From Coriaria nepalensis (taxonomy: Eukaryota; Streptophyta; Magnoliopsida; Cucurbitales; Coriariaceae), in contig CP114485.1 in assembly GCA_027186245.1 (NCBI GenBank), positions 12,242,001 through 12,306,000 of the forward strand: a DNA stretch of 64,000 bases. The letters are read 5' to 3'. This document shows, one piece after another, positions 40,263 through 52,009 of this stretch. Positions within the stretch are counted from its first letter, which is position 1, and each line of letters starts with the position of its first letter. The notes beneath the pieces are model-generated. The model saw nothing but the letters and a program-made list of their open reading frames with translations, did not search any database and was not told the DNA's origin. Made by a program: the position numbers and the translations under genes.

Positions 40263-41162
40263 TTATAGGAAGATGAAGCACTCCAATGAAACAAGTGGGT
40301 TTTCAAGAGACTCATTGTTGTTTGTGGGCCACTTCCCGCCGCCGTAGCTAGGCGGTCCTGCTGCTTCTTTCTGAGTAATTTGCGACGGAGCCACCACAGC
40401 TCGACCCGGAGACGTTCCGGACCTTCTCATAGACGGGCTTCGACCAATTGGAGATCTGGTGGCTCCTCCACTTTCTGACCGAGTCACCGCCGGTGACCGC
40501 GACCTTCGACCCGAATTCTCACCCGGGTCATGTTTATGTGGGTCTAATCTCAACCCACGCCTGACCATTCCCTGACCCGACATCCCGTTCATCCGACCCG
40601 GTGATTGGACCGTCCTCCGAACCGGCGACTGAGCAACCGACCTTTCGCGTTTAGGACCCAAATCGCCGGAAAACGAGCGGTTTCTTAGCCCCTTCGCCGG
40701 AGATCTATTAACCCTTTGCCTTACCTCTTCATAATCGTCCATTTTATCAGTAATTGTAGTAGTAGCTGATAAGCTCTCACTCAAGCTACAAATCTCGAAA
40801 ACTTCAGACACTTCGATTTCATCATTATTACTATCAACTAATTTCTTCCGAAACTTCCCATCTTCTGCTTCCACATCGATCTTCACCTCAAAGTCTGGAT
40901 CGTGGGTTTTTCTCTCCGGTTCATGACGCGAAATGGGTAGTGGCGTTTTGGGCTTGATAGCGGTTTCGGAAAGCACTTCTTTCACCACTGTCTCTTCCTC
41001 CATTGTCGAAGGAGGTGGACATCTGCTTCCAATGGCGGTGGCGGCGGCATTGACTACAGATGTAGAAGAAGAACAACAACAATCAGATCTTGAAGGCTGT
41101 TGCTGGTTTGAGGGGGAGGAAGAAGGAAGTGTTTTGCTGGTGTTGGTTAAACAGCAACCCAT
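40263..41162 (-). CDS. MGCC protein, predicted N-myristoylated Ser/Pro/Arg-rich protein, 299 aa
   Basis: Single open frame from ATG at 41162 to TAA at 40263. The N terminus MGCCLTNT fits an N-myristoylation site (Gly2) with Cys3 and Cys4 available for palmitoylation, so the product is likely held at the plasma membrane; a Cys cluster (CCCSSS) follows near residue 28. The middle is acidic (EIEVSEVFEICSLSES). From about residue 150 it is basic and full of SP/RSP motifs (RSPAKGL, RSRSPAV, GRSPSMRRSG, TSPGRAV), likely proline-directed phosphorylation sites and intrinsically disordered. The C terminus ENPLVSLECFIFL is hydrophobic and resembles the conserved end of a plant family of unknown function that I recall as MGCC proteins. 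No enzyme domain is seen. Codon use and the long ATG-initiated frame support a real gene; the function is unknown. Confidence 0.85.
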   Translation of the reverse strand: MGCCLTNTSKTLPSSSPSNQQQPSRSDCCCSSSTSVVNAAATAIGSRCPPPSTMEEETVVKEVLSETAIKPKTPLPISRHEPERKTHDPDFEVKIDVEAEDGKFRKKLVDSNNDEIEVSEVFEICSLSESLSATTTITDKMDDYEEVRQRVNRSPAKGLRNRSFSGDLGPKRERSVAQSPVRRTVQSPGRMNGMSGQGMVRRGLRLDPHKHDPGENSGRRSRSPAVTRSESGGATRSPIGRSPSMRRSGTSPGRAVVAPSQITQKEAAGPPSYGGGKWPTNNNESLENPLVSLECFIFL

Positions 41163-42600
41163 TTTTTTTTTAAGAGATTGTGTTTAAAGATTCTGAATTT
41201 GCATTATTTGGTTATCTGCATTGTTTGTTTCCTGGGAAAGTTGGAGGAGTGAGAGAAAATGGTTGGTTGGGATTTGATTGGAAGATAAAATATTGGCATT
41301 AATTGCTGGATCTGTGACTATATGAAAGGGGAGGGAAAGGTTGCCGGGAGTGGAATGGCATTACTGTTTTTAATTTATATTTTTTTCCTCTCTAAAATTG
41401 AGTGTTATTAATTCTTCTTACAAAGTATAAACTTTTACGTATGTTCTCGTGATCTGTGCAATCAATATTTTTTAATGTAATAAAGTACTAACGGGCGGCG
41501 GATTGACAGCAATGTATTAAACTTTTGGGAAATTAGTTTATTTGCTTTTCATGTACGAGACATTATAATATATTTCCGGGGGTGAAATTATTATTTAATA
41601 ATTATCTTTTATTTAATTATTTTTTATCTATTAATTTTTATATTTTTATATTTTGACCCCTAATAATTTTGAATCAAATTTTTTCACCTAACTCACTAGA
41701 AAATCTTCTATCACCGTCGTCCCGCTGCCATTGTCTCGTTGGTGCTGTCATCGCTGCCTCCTTTACCCAATTAATGAATATAATGTATGATTTATATACA
41801 TATATAAAAAATTTCCATAATTATCTGATTTTAATGAAACATTAAAATTCTAACTATATGCTTTATATATGGGAAACATTCTTCAACTTCATAATGTTTT
41901 GCCTAAGGTTCACGACGTCATGACATCGAAGTTCGTAACTACCCGAATTACGTAAGATTCTTGGGAGGCCAGTATTTTTTTGAGAGTTGCAATTAGTGAA
42001 GTAAATAGGATCAAATATTCTTTTGGATCTTATTCTTTTAATGAGTTTTATAAGGTATACATGCCTTACGAGAGGTTGTCCGTCCTGCGATAGTTTTTCT
42101 TGTTAGAGTACATTATAAAAAATATGATTTTTTTCTCTTTTGTATGAGTTTCTTACTATAAATTATGGTATTCTCGATTGAAATGATATATGATGGTATT
42201 CTTTTCGAGTATTTTGAAATGATATATGAAGTACTTAATAAGTTTCTTTCTAAATATTTTGGAAAGGTATATTATGGTGGATTTGGTAAAGTGCTTAACA
42301 TGTTTTGACTTATGGTGGTATGTATGGCTGGTTGGCTTTGTTTTTTGTTTTTGTTTTTTTAATGATCTTTGTCTTGATTCTTAGTATTGGGATTGATTTC
42401 TGTTGTTTTCAGTTGGTTGGATTATCTTTTCGTTGTTTGGCTGTTTTTGTTGGCACCTTATTGCCCTTTTAAATTGAGAGTTTATTGTTGAGGTTCTTTC
42501 TTTTGTGATATAAAATTTTATTTTGGCAAAAAAAAAAAAAAGTAAATAGTATTGAAGATTCATTTTAAAATTAGGGAAATTAGAAGAAACTCTTGAAATT
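41163..42600. other. AT-rich intergenic region downstream of 41.2 kb
   Basis: The first 150 bases are the leader and promoter side of the MGCC gene (minus strand). The rest is AT-rich, with a GC-rich patch at 41700-41765 (CACCGTCGTCCCGCTGCC) that resembles in style the GC-rich parts of the foldback element next door. No gene is seen. Confidence 0.5.
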
Positions 42601-42629
42601 TAACATAAATATTTAGTAATAATAATAAA

Positions 42630-43470
42630 CATATAATTTAAATTATAAAGAATCATTAATTCTGTTAAAAATAGATAAAATGATAATATGTATGTATATG
42701 ACTGTTAATTAATTATTAAAATTTTAAATTTGACCCACCTTAAAATTCTTATTTATAATTTTAATATAGTATTATTAAACCAACTTTTAAAAAATTATTC
42801 TCATTTCTATCACACCGGCCACCACCACCCTCGTTTGCCACCACTACCGCCACCCTCCCACCATGCTATTGCCAATCTCTACCATGGACATAAAAAATTA
42901 TGTTTTTAATATTTAAGAGAGAGAAAAAAAAAACTAGAAAATATTAATATTTTCATATTTACAGTGAAGGTTGGAGGTAGTGGTGACGAACAAATGCGGC
43001 GGCGGTTAAATTTTCAATATTGTAATATTATTTTTAATATAAAGAGATAGAGAGAAAGAGAGAGAAAATATTAAAATTTTAATACTTTTATGTTAGGAGT
43101 AGAGGTCAGTGGCGGAAGAAGGTCGTGACAGTTAAATTTTTAATATTGTAATATTTTTTTTTTACTATTAAGAGATAAAGAGAGAAAGAAAATATTAATA
43201 TTTTTATATTAACGGTGGAAGTTGGCAATAACGATGGGGAAGAAGGATGGTGGTGGCCGATGGTGTGAAAATTGAAAAGACTTTTATATTAAAAAAAAAG
43301 TTAGTTAAAAATATTATATTTAGATTAAGGGCGTAAAAATATTTTTAAAAAAATTTAAAATTAGTTAAATTTAAAATTTTAATAGTTATGTGATATGTAT
43401 ATAATAATTTCATCTATTTTAAATAAAATTATATATTTATTATAATTTAAATTTAAAAACTATGTATTTA
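42630..43470. repeat. Large inverted-repeat (foldback) element with internal tandem units
   Basis: The left arm (about 42630-42900) and right arm (about 43195-43470) are imperfect reverse complements. Matching stretches include ATTATTAAAATTTTAAATTT (left, 42712) against the reverse complement of 43362-43384. CACACCGGCCACCACCACC (left, 42811) pairs with the right side at 43250-43267. CTATTGCCAATCTCTACC (left, 42866) pairs with 43213-43230. Between and into the right arm are about three imperfect units of roughly 115-125 bases. Each has a GAGAGAAAATATT start, a GGTAGTGG/GTCAGTGG-like G-rich core, and a TTAAATTTTTAATATTGTAATATT-like end. No coding frame is present. The shape fits a foldback or MITE-type DNA transposon remnant; target-site duplication was not identified. 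Confidence 0.75.
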
Positions 43471-45783
43471 TTAAAAAAAACATATATATATTTTACTTTT
43501 AGTAATATCATTTTGAATTAATTTCACTAATTATTTTTATATAAAATATGGTTGTTAATTTCACTAATTTTGTCGTACACGGGTCATTATATATAATTAA
43601 AAAAATTTAATTTATCATTTATTCTATTGAATTACTTGACAAGATTCGTATCATACCAAAACTTTATATTTAAACCATATTACGTACTATATATTTAAAT
43701 TACACAACTTGCGCCACAACATAAATTCGAACCATACATAAAATCTTAATACGGATCCTGGAGTGCCTCCATGTCTATTCCTAATAATATTGCCAAATCC
43801 CAAATAAACTGTGTATGCCCAAAAATACTTGCGACTGAAACAGGCCTATAACAAGGATTGAGGCCCATTAGGGGTTTAGGGATTCCAAAACCTTTAGGAA
43901 TTGAACAATCATAAGCTGATTCGACATATTATTAAGGCAACTTGTCTTTCTTCTACTTTTTTTTAGAAACCACAAATCTTTCCTACATATAAGAAATGCA
44001 TTAGGAGGTTTGAGAGCGAACAATTTACGAGATCGAACGGATACTAATTATTATTATTTTGTTCGTAAGTAAAATTTATTAAGTTTATATAACAGTTAAA
44101 TCATATCATATATTATACGTTAATATTTACAAATCAAGTATGATATTCATATCGTAGTTCTGATTAGTATTTAATATCATATATATATATATATACATTA
44201 CTTTTTATTTTATTTTAATTTTATTAGTTTTGTTCAAAATAAGTATATTATTGATTCTAAGATGTTATTATTATAACGAGTTAAAATTCTAAAATCTATT
44301 ACATTAAAAATATAAAGTAAAGTTAGATAGATATTCGTTGAGTTTGGTATTAACATATCTTTTTGTGTAATGACAAATATAACCCTCTCTCATCCATCTA
44401 TTCATTGCACCTTCCTCGAAATTCCTTCTACTCAGATTCAAAGTGAACGGAAACCATGAATTTCTTTTTTATTTTTTTTTATTTTAATTTATACATTTTT
44501 CCTCAAAAGCTAATTTTAATTTTAATTTTTTTTAATTTTAAACCCTAATATCTTCTTAATTATATTACCTTCTTTCTTTCTTACTATTTCTTTCCTCTTA
44601 ATTTCTTCTTAAGTATAAAGCTTCAAGATTTTATTACAACAAGATTGAAGCTCAGAGTATTTGTACTTTATTATTTCTTACTCTCATTTAATTTTCTCTA
44701 AATATTAATAATGGTAAAGAGACAAATAAAAATAAATGAAAAAAAAATAAAATTAAATCTAATTATTTGGTTTTAAAATTAATAATTCTATATTATTCTC
44801 TTTTTTTTTTTTTAACCTTATTTTCTTTAATTTCGATCTTTGAAAGATCCGATACTAAAAAAGTATATTAAATAAATTTATCAGGTAATGAAAAATATTT
44901 TTTAAATGATGAAAAATAATTTATAAAAGGATACTATTTAATAAATATAATTTAACCTTTTTATTTAAAAATAAAATAATAAATAAGTTAAAATTTAATT
45001 TACCTTATTTAAAATTATTAAATTTTATATAAATAAAATAAAATAAAATAAAAAATTATCCACCTCAACCCCAATAAATTAAACCCCAAAAATAGACTAA
45101 ACAGTGTTTAGAGTTAGAAGGAAACTAAATTGAGGACTTGGATGTCATTGTCAAAAATCACAGTGACTCCAAAAAGGTAAAATACATCATGATACAACAA
45201 GGAGAGAGAGAAGATGGAGAAAAAACAGAGGAGAGAGAGACTCATAAAACAGGCTCTTTTTGTATTTTTTAGGAACATTGAAAGGTCGCATTCAATTTGT
45301 AGAACCCAAAAAAAAAAAAAAAAAAAAAATTTATATTATTGTTAAGTATAAGTTTTCCCCTTCCCTTCCCTTTTTCCAAACCTCTAAGCCTTCCCATATT
45401 TCTCTCTACCTTTCCCATTCCAATTTCTCTCTCTCTCCTGTTCTGTGGGTTATCTATCTTCTTTCTTCTATTTCGTCTTCTTCCTTCAATCTATTTCTGT
45501 AATAAAAATCCGTCAACCCCATTTCCTTCTTATTATTATAAAGAAAAAGAAAAAGAAAACCCTACAAACCATTTTTGTTATATGTTTTGAAAACCCGCCT
45601 TATAAACCAACAAGAAGGTTCGAAATCGTTTTCTTTTTTATTAGCTACAGGCAGGCTGGGGGACGGTGGCGTTTGCTAAGGTGAGCCGGGTGCCTGGGTA
45701 CCATAAATTAACTAGAGAGGAGGAAGAAGGTGGTGGTGGTGATTAATCTGGGACGTACACGTGGACGGTGGAGGAGGTAGGAA
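43471..45783. other. AT-rich intergenic region and leader of the bromodomain gene
   Basis: 43471-45150 is AT-rich with (TA)n near 44180 and no gene. 45190-45783 is likely the transcribed leader and promoter of the bromodomain gene. It has GA-rich and CT-rich runs (45201-45242 and 45400-45500) and a poly(A) run at about 45309-45329. A G-rich stretch with GGTGGTGGTGGT precedes the start codon, and an in-frame TAG stands at 45778. Confidence 0.5.
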
Positions 45784-48568
45784 ATGGGAATAGAGGTTAT
45801 AAGTTCAGGAGGAGGAGGAGGAAGGAGGTGGGGTACGTGGGAAGAGCTTCTGTTAGGTGGGGCCGTTCTCCGGCACGGTACCCGAGACTGGTCCATCGTT
45901 GCTTCGGAGCTCCGAGCCAGAACCAGCCTCGCTTTTTTCATTTTCACCCCCGAGGTAAAAAAATATTTACATTTTTACAAGATAATAAATATTATATATT
46001 TTCATCACCTTCTTTTCTTTTCTTTTTCTTTTTGGGTTCTTTCCCTCGTTTACTTTTTTACCTCCATCAATCCATTTTTTGGCCAAAAAAAAAATTACAT
46101 TTCTCTTCTCTTAAAAGTCTAAATTACCCCTAATTGAGTCTAGTCATGTTACCTGAAATCTCATTCATTATATTGAGGTTAAAATTGTCAAAGCGCCCCT
46201 TATATGGTTCGAGTTATGGTTGATTTTATACTAATTTTTATAGCTGACCGAGCCCAGTCCTTGAGGCGAGGTGCTGCTATTTGACCAATTCCGGTTTTGA
46301 CTATGCTTTGCTTTTAAAGAAACTGTTAAGAAATTTCTGAATTAACCGTGTCTATCTCAAAACGCACATGTAAGTAGTATCATAACATCACATCTTACAT
46401 TAGATGTATCGGTTCATGAGAGACAGTCAACTAAAAAATTCTCATGTGTATATGTATATATGTACTTTATAACTCTGGTCTAATTTTTTGAGTTGTATAA
46501 TTAAGTTCTGAATAACGGGAATGAGTTTTGAGGATGAGGATGATATAATTAAGTTGTAAAGTCGCCATGAATGTTGGGAAATCACTAGACCATGTATATG
46601 AAACCAATTGATCATTATTGTTTTGTTCTTGATAGTATTGAGATTTGTTACTACGTACGGGTTTCTAAACATTAAGACTGTATATGATTACTATGTATAT
46701 ATATTTAGTAAAAACTTTAAAGAAAGATATTCTATTTGCAGGAATGCAAAGCAAAATATGAAGACTTGCAACAGCGTTACGCGGGGTGCACGTGAGTATA
46801 GCTTTCTATCCCTTGGTCTAGTTTAATCAAGTTTTGAATCTATCAAGCTTTAATGAATGTCATTAGATTATTAGAATTCCATGGTTAATATAACATATGA
46901 TTGTGTAAAAGATCATCTAATTATATACATCATCCTTTTTGTTTCTCTCTTTTCCATAGAGGAGCTTGGTTTGAAGTGCTAAGAAAGCAACGGATGGAAG
47001 AGTTACGGTTAGCTTTAGAGCTTTCGGATGACTCAATAGGGTTAGTGATCGAGAGAACTAACATTAATTAAAAAAAAAAAGGCCGTGAAATTTTCAAAAA
47101 CTGTTCTGGAAACGAACTTGTTATGGAGAAATCATTCATCTAGTACATCATATGTATGCAACTCTTATGAGAGGGGATGGTGGATCGCATTTGACGTGCT
47201 CCACTTCAACACTCGCACGAGGGTTTAATACACCTGATGCGTTGAATACTTTCTTGTTATCATGGCTCTTATTCTTAAAATGTGAATATGCTTTTTTTCA
47301 GGTCCTTAGAAACAAAGCTTGCAACACTAAAGTCCGAGAAAGCAGCACCTTTTATAAAATCTGAAGATTTGTCTGAATCTTTGAGTAAAGAGAACTCAAA
47401 GGACGGACTATCAGCCGGAAGTTTCACCCAAGAAAACCAAACAAAAACGGTTTCGACCGAAGAGATGGAAGTCAAACCGGAGAAAATCTTGACCGTTGAT
47501 GATGATAATAAGCTGGTGGCGTCGTCGTATGTAGGGACTACTACTACCAAGAAGAGGAGAGGGATAAGAAAGAGAAAAGAATGTCATAATAATAGTAGCA
47601 AGGATGCAAAGCAAGGGAGTGTTGGAGAAACATGTTGGTGTAATGAAAGTCTGATTTTGACCCAAAACTCTGGTGAGGAATGTGGATCTTCTTCGGGACA
47701 AGAGTTTCTAAGTAAGGATGGAAATGAAGATCTTTTCGGGCTTTTCAGTTTTGTTTTGGAGCATAAAAGCACCTCTGTTTTTCGCCATCGTCTTAATAGT
47801 CAGGTACTAGATTTTTCTTTCCCTTTCTTTTTTTTGCTCAAAACATGGATAAGAAAGGATTGGACTCCTCTCAAGTTGGCAAAGGTTACCTTTTTGTACC
47901 ATTTTGCCAAAAATGGTATTGATTTTCAAAAAATTATGTTATTAAGTAAAATGGTAAAAGTTAATAGTTATCATTTTTGGTAAAATGGTACAAACTGATA
48001 AGGCAAACACATTTAAGCTTTTATATATGATGTATATATACAGAAGAGAGGAAGGTACAAGAAATTGATAAGGCAACACAAGGATTTTGGCTCGATAAGA
48101 TCTAGAATAGCTAGTCGGGCCATCTTGACCCATAAAGAACTCTACCGGGATCTTCTACTACTTGCTAACAATGCTCTCGTTTTTTACTCAAAGACCACCC
48201 ATGAGCACAAATCGGCACTTCTCCTTCGTGACTTTGTTATGAAATTGTTGCAGCAATATTCTCATTCTTGTAAGAGAAATTTTGGTGTAACCGGGTCAAA
48301 AATCCCAGCAACATGTAAACAGGTGGTTAAACCCCGGACTGTTCATTCTGGTAATAATAACCGAAAAAGGTCTATGGGAAAAGTAGTTGTAGCTAACTGC
48401 AAGAATGTTCTTGTTTTGGGTTCTTCGCCCTCTACAGTTGAATCACTGACAGTTAAGAAGAGAGGTGTGCGTCGGGCGAGTATAGTTGGAAGGGGGATGG
48501 TTGATAATCAAGTATCATCAACAGCCATTGCTCCCTTGAAAGGAAGGAAAAGGATTAGGTCTAGGTGA
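45784..48568 (+). CDS. SANT/Myb-like plus bromodomain protein, five exons, 442 aa
   Basis: Predicted nuclear chromatin reader. Exons are 45784-45954, 46742-46791, 46960-47040, 47302-47803 and 48044-48568, totalling 1329 bases in frame. The N terminus has a Gly run and then a SANT/Myb-like segment (RWGTWEELLLGGAVLRHGT followed by DWSIVASELRART, residues about 14-47). A coiled region follows (AKYEDLQQRYAGC, then WFEVLRKQRMEELRLALEL). The bromodomain spans about 245-345, with FGLFSFVLEH, HKDFGSIRSRI and DLLLLANNALVFYSKTTHEH; the Asn of NNALVFY is the acetyl-lysine contact residue of the family. The tail is basic, with RKRIRSR at the end. The start follows an in-frame stop by three bases, so it is well fixed. 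It resembles the plant bromodomain protein called BRD4 in Arabidopsis (At1g61215 as I recall), not animal BRD4. Confidence 0.93.
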
Positions 48569-49064
48569 TTGTATATTTTGTATAGTTAGGTCCTTTTCTT
48601 ACTATTATTTTTCTTTAGGTTGCATGGAGATGTACAGATAGATATCTTAAAGCATACAAAAGGAAATGAAGAGTGATAGCCATTTTGTTTTAATTTTTGA
48701 TAATTAATTTTCGTATTTATAAAACTGTTTTCTTATTTATAAATGTAAAAAAAATTATTTTTAAATATTATTTTCTGCATTTATAAACACAAAAATAATT
48801 TTAAAAATACAAAAATTAATTTTAAAAGACCCTTTGAGTGTTTTTTTTCATGGTTTTTTGTTTTATTGTATAAATTTTGTTGGGTAAACATTTATCATTT
48901 TTGTCAGCCACGTAAAATTAATATAATAATATAAAATTAATATTTCTTTATACAAACTAATGATGATATAACCTTCCTTATAATAAGCACGATCTTTTTT
49001 TTATTTCAAAATATAAAAATGTAACAAATTTATGTGACTCGTCAAATAATGTATTGCCATAAAA

Positions 49065-49098
<34 letters not shown>

Positions 49099-50093
49099 TA
49101 TATTTATTTTTTTAAAAAGACACATTCTTGTCTCTCTCCATCATGTAAGAAGATAGAAGAAGTGTTGTAATACGAGGTCAAACGGTCAACGAAGAGAATA
49201 ACCAAAAAGGACGTCCGAGAAAGAAAATGAAGCCGAAGCGCGCGTCTTCCCCACTCCCGTTTTGAAACGTGGCGTCACAAAGCTATCTTCGGTGTTCTGT
49301 ACTCTCTCCCTCCCTCTCTCTCTCTCTGTCTCTGTCTCTGTCTCTCAGTTCGTCTACCTACTTGACTTGCCCTTGCTTTCTCTTTTCTTCGTGGCTCTTT
49401 CCAGGGGAGAAGCTCAGTAGCTTTCTTCTGCTTTTCCTAAAAAATTTCTGAGGGTAAGAAGTAAGAACATTGTTTTTCTCTTGTTTTTCTGTCTGCTCCA
49501 TTTTTTTTAATTATCAACTACTTAATTAGTCGAAACATCTTTGTAATTGCAATTTATTGCTTTTGGTTGGATGCATAATGATATGCCCATGCCCCCATAA
49601 CTGATAGGTTGTGGGGGTGGGGCTGTTCTTCCCCCTGTAGTTACTCGGAACCAAACAAAATGGTCAGGCTTTGACTTCAATATTTCCTCTTCCTCATTTC
49701 TTTTTCTTTATAAATAAATTTGAAAGGCCAATGCTTAATTTGGATTAATTTCTTTTTCCTCCTTTAAGGTGGTTTGCTTAACGCTTTCTACATCCAGCAG
49801 TCGTATCTATTTATGATTTTATATTTCTTTGGGATGAAGATTTGGGAGCGGACCATTTTAGCTCCAGAAGGTACGTCTGTAATTTTAGGCTCTTTCTTTT
49901 GGGTAAGTAGGGTATATCTAATATCCTTCCATAGTAGATACCCCCAATGGTTGGGGCCAAGCCACGCCATCTCCTTTTGACATCAAGGGCTAATGTGGCT
50001 TGATCCCAATCATTAGGAGTAGATATTTCAAGAGTAGGCTATAGAATATTTATGGGTAATAGATGCTTGTGTAAAGAAGTGTCGTCTATGTAA
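48569..50093. other. Region between the bromodomain gene and the DUF707 remnant
   Basis: Holds the 3' flank of the bromodomain gene, AT-rich sequence, a poly(A) run followed by (TA)n at 49060-49102, and then a promoter-like patch at 49240-49450 with higher GC, a CGTGGCGTCAC motif and a (CT)n leader-like run (49300-49350). ATGAAGATTTGGGAGCGG at 49834 could be a first exon of the DUF707 remnant, ending before a GTACGT donor at 49871, but I could not confirm it. Confidence 0.45.
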
Positions 50094-51315
50094 AAAGAGA
50101 AAGATTGGAGATATCTAAAGAGAAAGATTGGAGATATCTCAGCCAGCTCTCGATCCAAATTCAATGGACATTCATAATAGGATTAAAGTTCGTGGTAGAA
50201 CAAAGAAGCTTCATAGGTAACAATATAATTTCAGGACCAACAATAAAAAAAAAAGAATCTTAGAATATGCGAGTTCTAACACGTTCATTTGGCCAACTAA
50301 ATTCTAACACTTGAGATGCTTGAAAATGTAATCTACATTCAGAAGAGTGTATGATCTACGAGGCACTTTGAAGTGTTCGGATGAAAGTGAAGGGCCACCT
50401 TGCACTTGGTCAGTAATTGTTTATCAAATCTTCTGATTTTGATTACTTCTGTAAGAAAAATAAATATATGCATATATAAGAATTAAATATTATTTGTGAA
50501 CTGTGTGTATAGATTTGTGGAAGGTATGGCCGGCCTCGTGTTTTGAAGATCGGCTTGGCACTGTGCCTGGCATCTTATACAGGTGATCTATCTCTTTTCT
50601 TCTAACTGATATTTAAATATAGCTTTCTTTTCTTTTTTACATACTTGGTTTTTGAAGTACATGTAAAATAGATGTTTTTTCTTCACCTTTGTTCAGAATG
50701 ATCTTGTCCATGGATGGGGAATGGATATGAAACTCGGATATTGTATGCAGGTCCTCCCTCTTTAGTTTTCCTTTTTTGTGTATTTTATAATTCCTTCCGT
50801 TTTCTCTTTAAATTGTCATTTTAGCATCATATTGTATGTTACTATGCATGACAGGGATCACGGACAAAGAAGGTAGGAGTAATTGATAGAGTACATCATT
50901 CATAAGGGCATCCAAACTTTAGGCAGCAGTCGAATCTCTCCAAGAAAGGTGTCCTTTAATTCTCATTTTCTTCAAACTGGAGTTTCGTAATTTGGATTCT
51001 AAGATTATGCATCTGACTAAGCATTTCTTTGTTTTCTTTTCTCTTTTTGCTGGCTACAAATTCTGAAGAATATAACAAGGTAGAAGGAAAAGTTATTGCT
51101 ATAAATAAGACAGGTTTCCTCATTTACTTGGGTGTACTCTGAAATTTTAACGATTAGTTCTTTACTTCGATTTTCAGAGACATGGTATAGCAGTTGTTGA
51201 TGTAAGATCTGAGATTAGGAGGCAATCAACAATGGAGCTTCAAATCTTTAAAGAGAGATGGATCCAAGCCGTAGAACAGGACAAGAACCGGGTGGGACCC
51301 GTTCCGGAGAAATAA
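50094..51315 (+). pseudogene. Broken DUF707-family gene (3' two thirds, multi-exon)
   Basis: DUF707 proteins are plant proteins of unknown biochemical role, predicted Golgi type and sometimes mislabelled as lysine-ketoglutarate reductase related. Recognisable exons are 50125-50216 (RLEISQPALDPNS), 50343-50408 (RVYDLRGTLKCSDESEGPPC), 50513-50582 (FVEGMAG, then WHCAWHLIQ), 50697-50750 (NDLVHGWGMDMKLGYC), 50855-50948 (SRTKKVGVID, then IIHKGIQTLG) and 51178-51315 (ELQIFKERWIQAVEQD), all with GT/AG borders. Lesions: a perfect 23-base tandem duplication (50094-50116 and 50117-50139) that breaks the frame; a TGA across the 50408/50513 exon junction; a second TGA at 50544-50546; and a frameshift near 50890. 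Introns are present, so this is a decayed gene, not a retrocopy. It could still be transcribed. The 5' exons were not found with confidence. Confidence 0.88.
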
Positions 51316-51571
51316 GAGATGGCAAAGTCGAAAACATAACGATCATTGAGTTTTTTTTGTCGGGTTACACCCATTTGTTGGCCAAAACAAGGAAAAAATA
51401 GGAAAAAATCATGAACATAAATAATAATTTGACCTTTTTTTTTATAAAATGGATATAATAAATAATAAAATTAATATATAAAATTAATATTTACAATTAC
51501 AATTACAATTGATAGTCAATCTAAAAATTTCACCTAAATTTATAAATGTTATGACCAAAACCACCATTTGG

Positions 51572-51603
<32 letters not shown>

Positions 51604-52009
51604 CCCACCCCTTCCAGTGTTTGAAATATGAGGGGCATTCAGTACTTATACGAAAATTTAGGGGACAATTTGATATATATTCGAAAAATAAGGAGGTTGT
51701 CCACCTCCACCATCTCCTAATCAATTTCTTTGTTCAAAGGCAAAGGGCAGATAAGCTGACCAAAAGACAAGTCCTACCTATTTTTCTTTCTAGAGAATGT
51801 CTTATTTCTTCATCGGTGTCTCCATCTCTACTGCAGAATCTTGAAATTTTGAACTTGGGCTTTTGAATTTTCTTACTCTATACGCTTTCTTTTCTTTTTC
51901 TCTCTTCATCTTTTCACAAACCCAGATCTCAGATTAGAAGAAAAAAGAAAAAAAAAAAAACCCTTTTCCCCTGTTCTCACACTCGTCTTGAAGCTCGCTC
52001 CCTCTTCTC
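51316..52009. other. Spacer and promoter region of the SCAMP gene
   Basis: About 700 bases. It contains AT-rich sequence, a 27-A run at 51577-51603, and a CT-rich leader-like stretch from 51870 up to the SCAMP ATG. The open frame at 51621-51866 has no recognisable domain. Confidence 0.5.
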
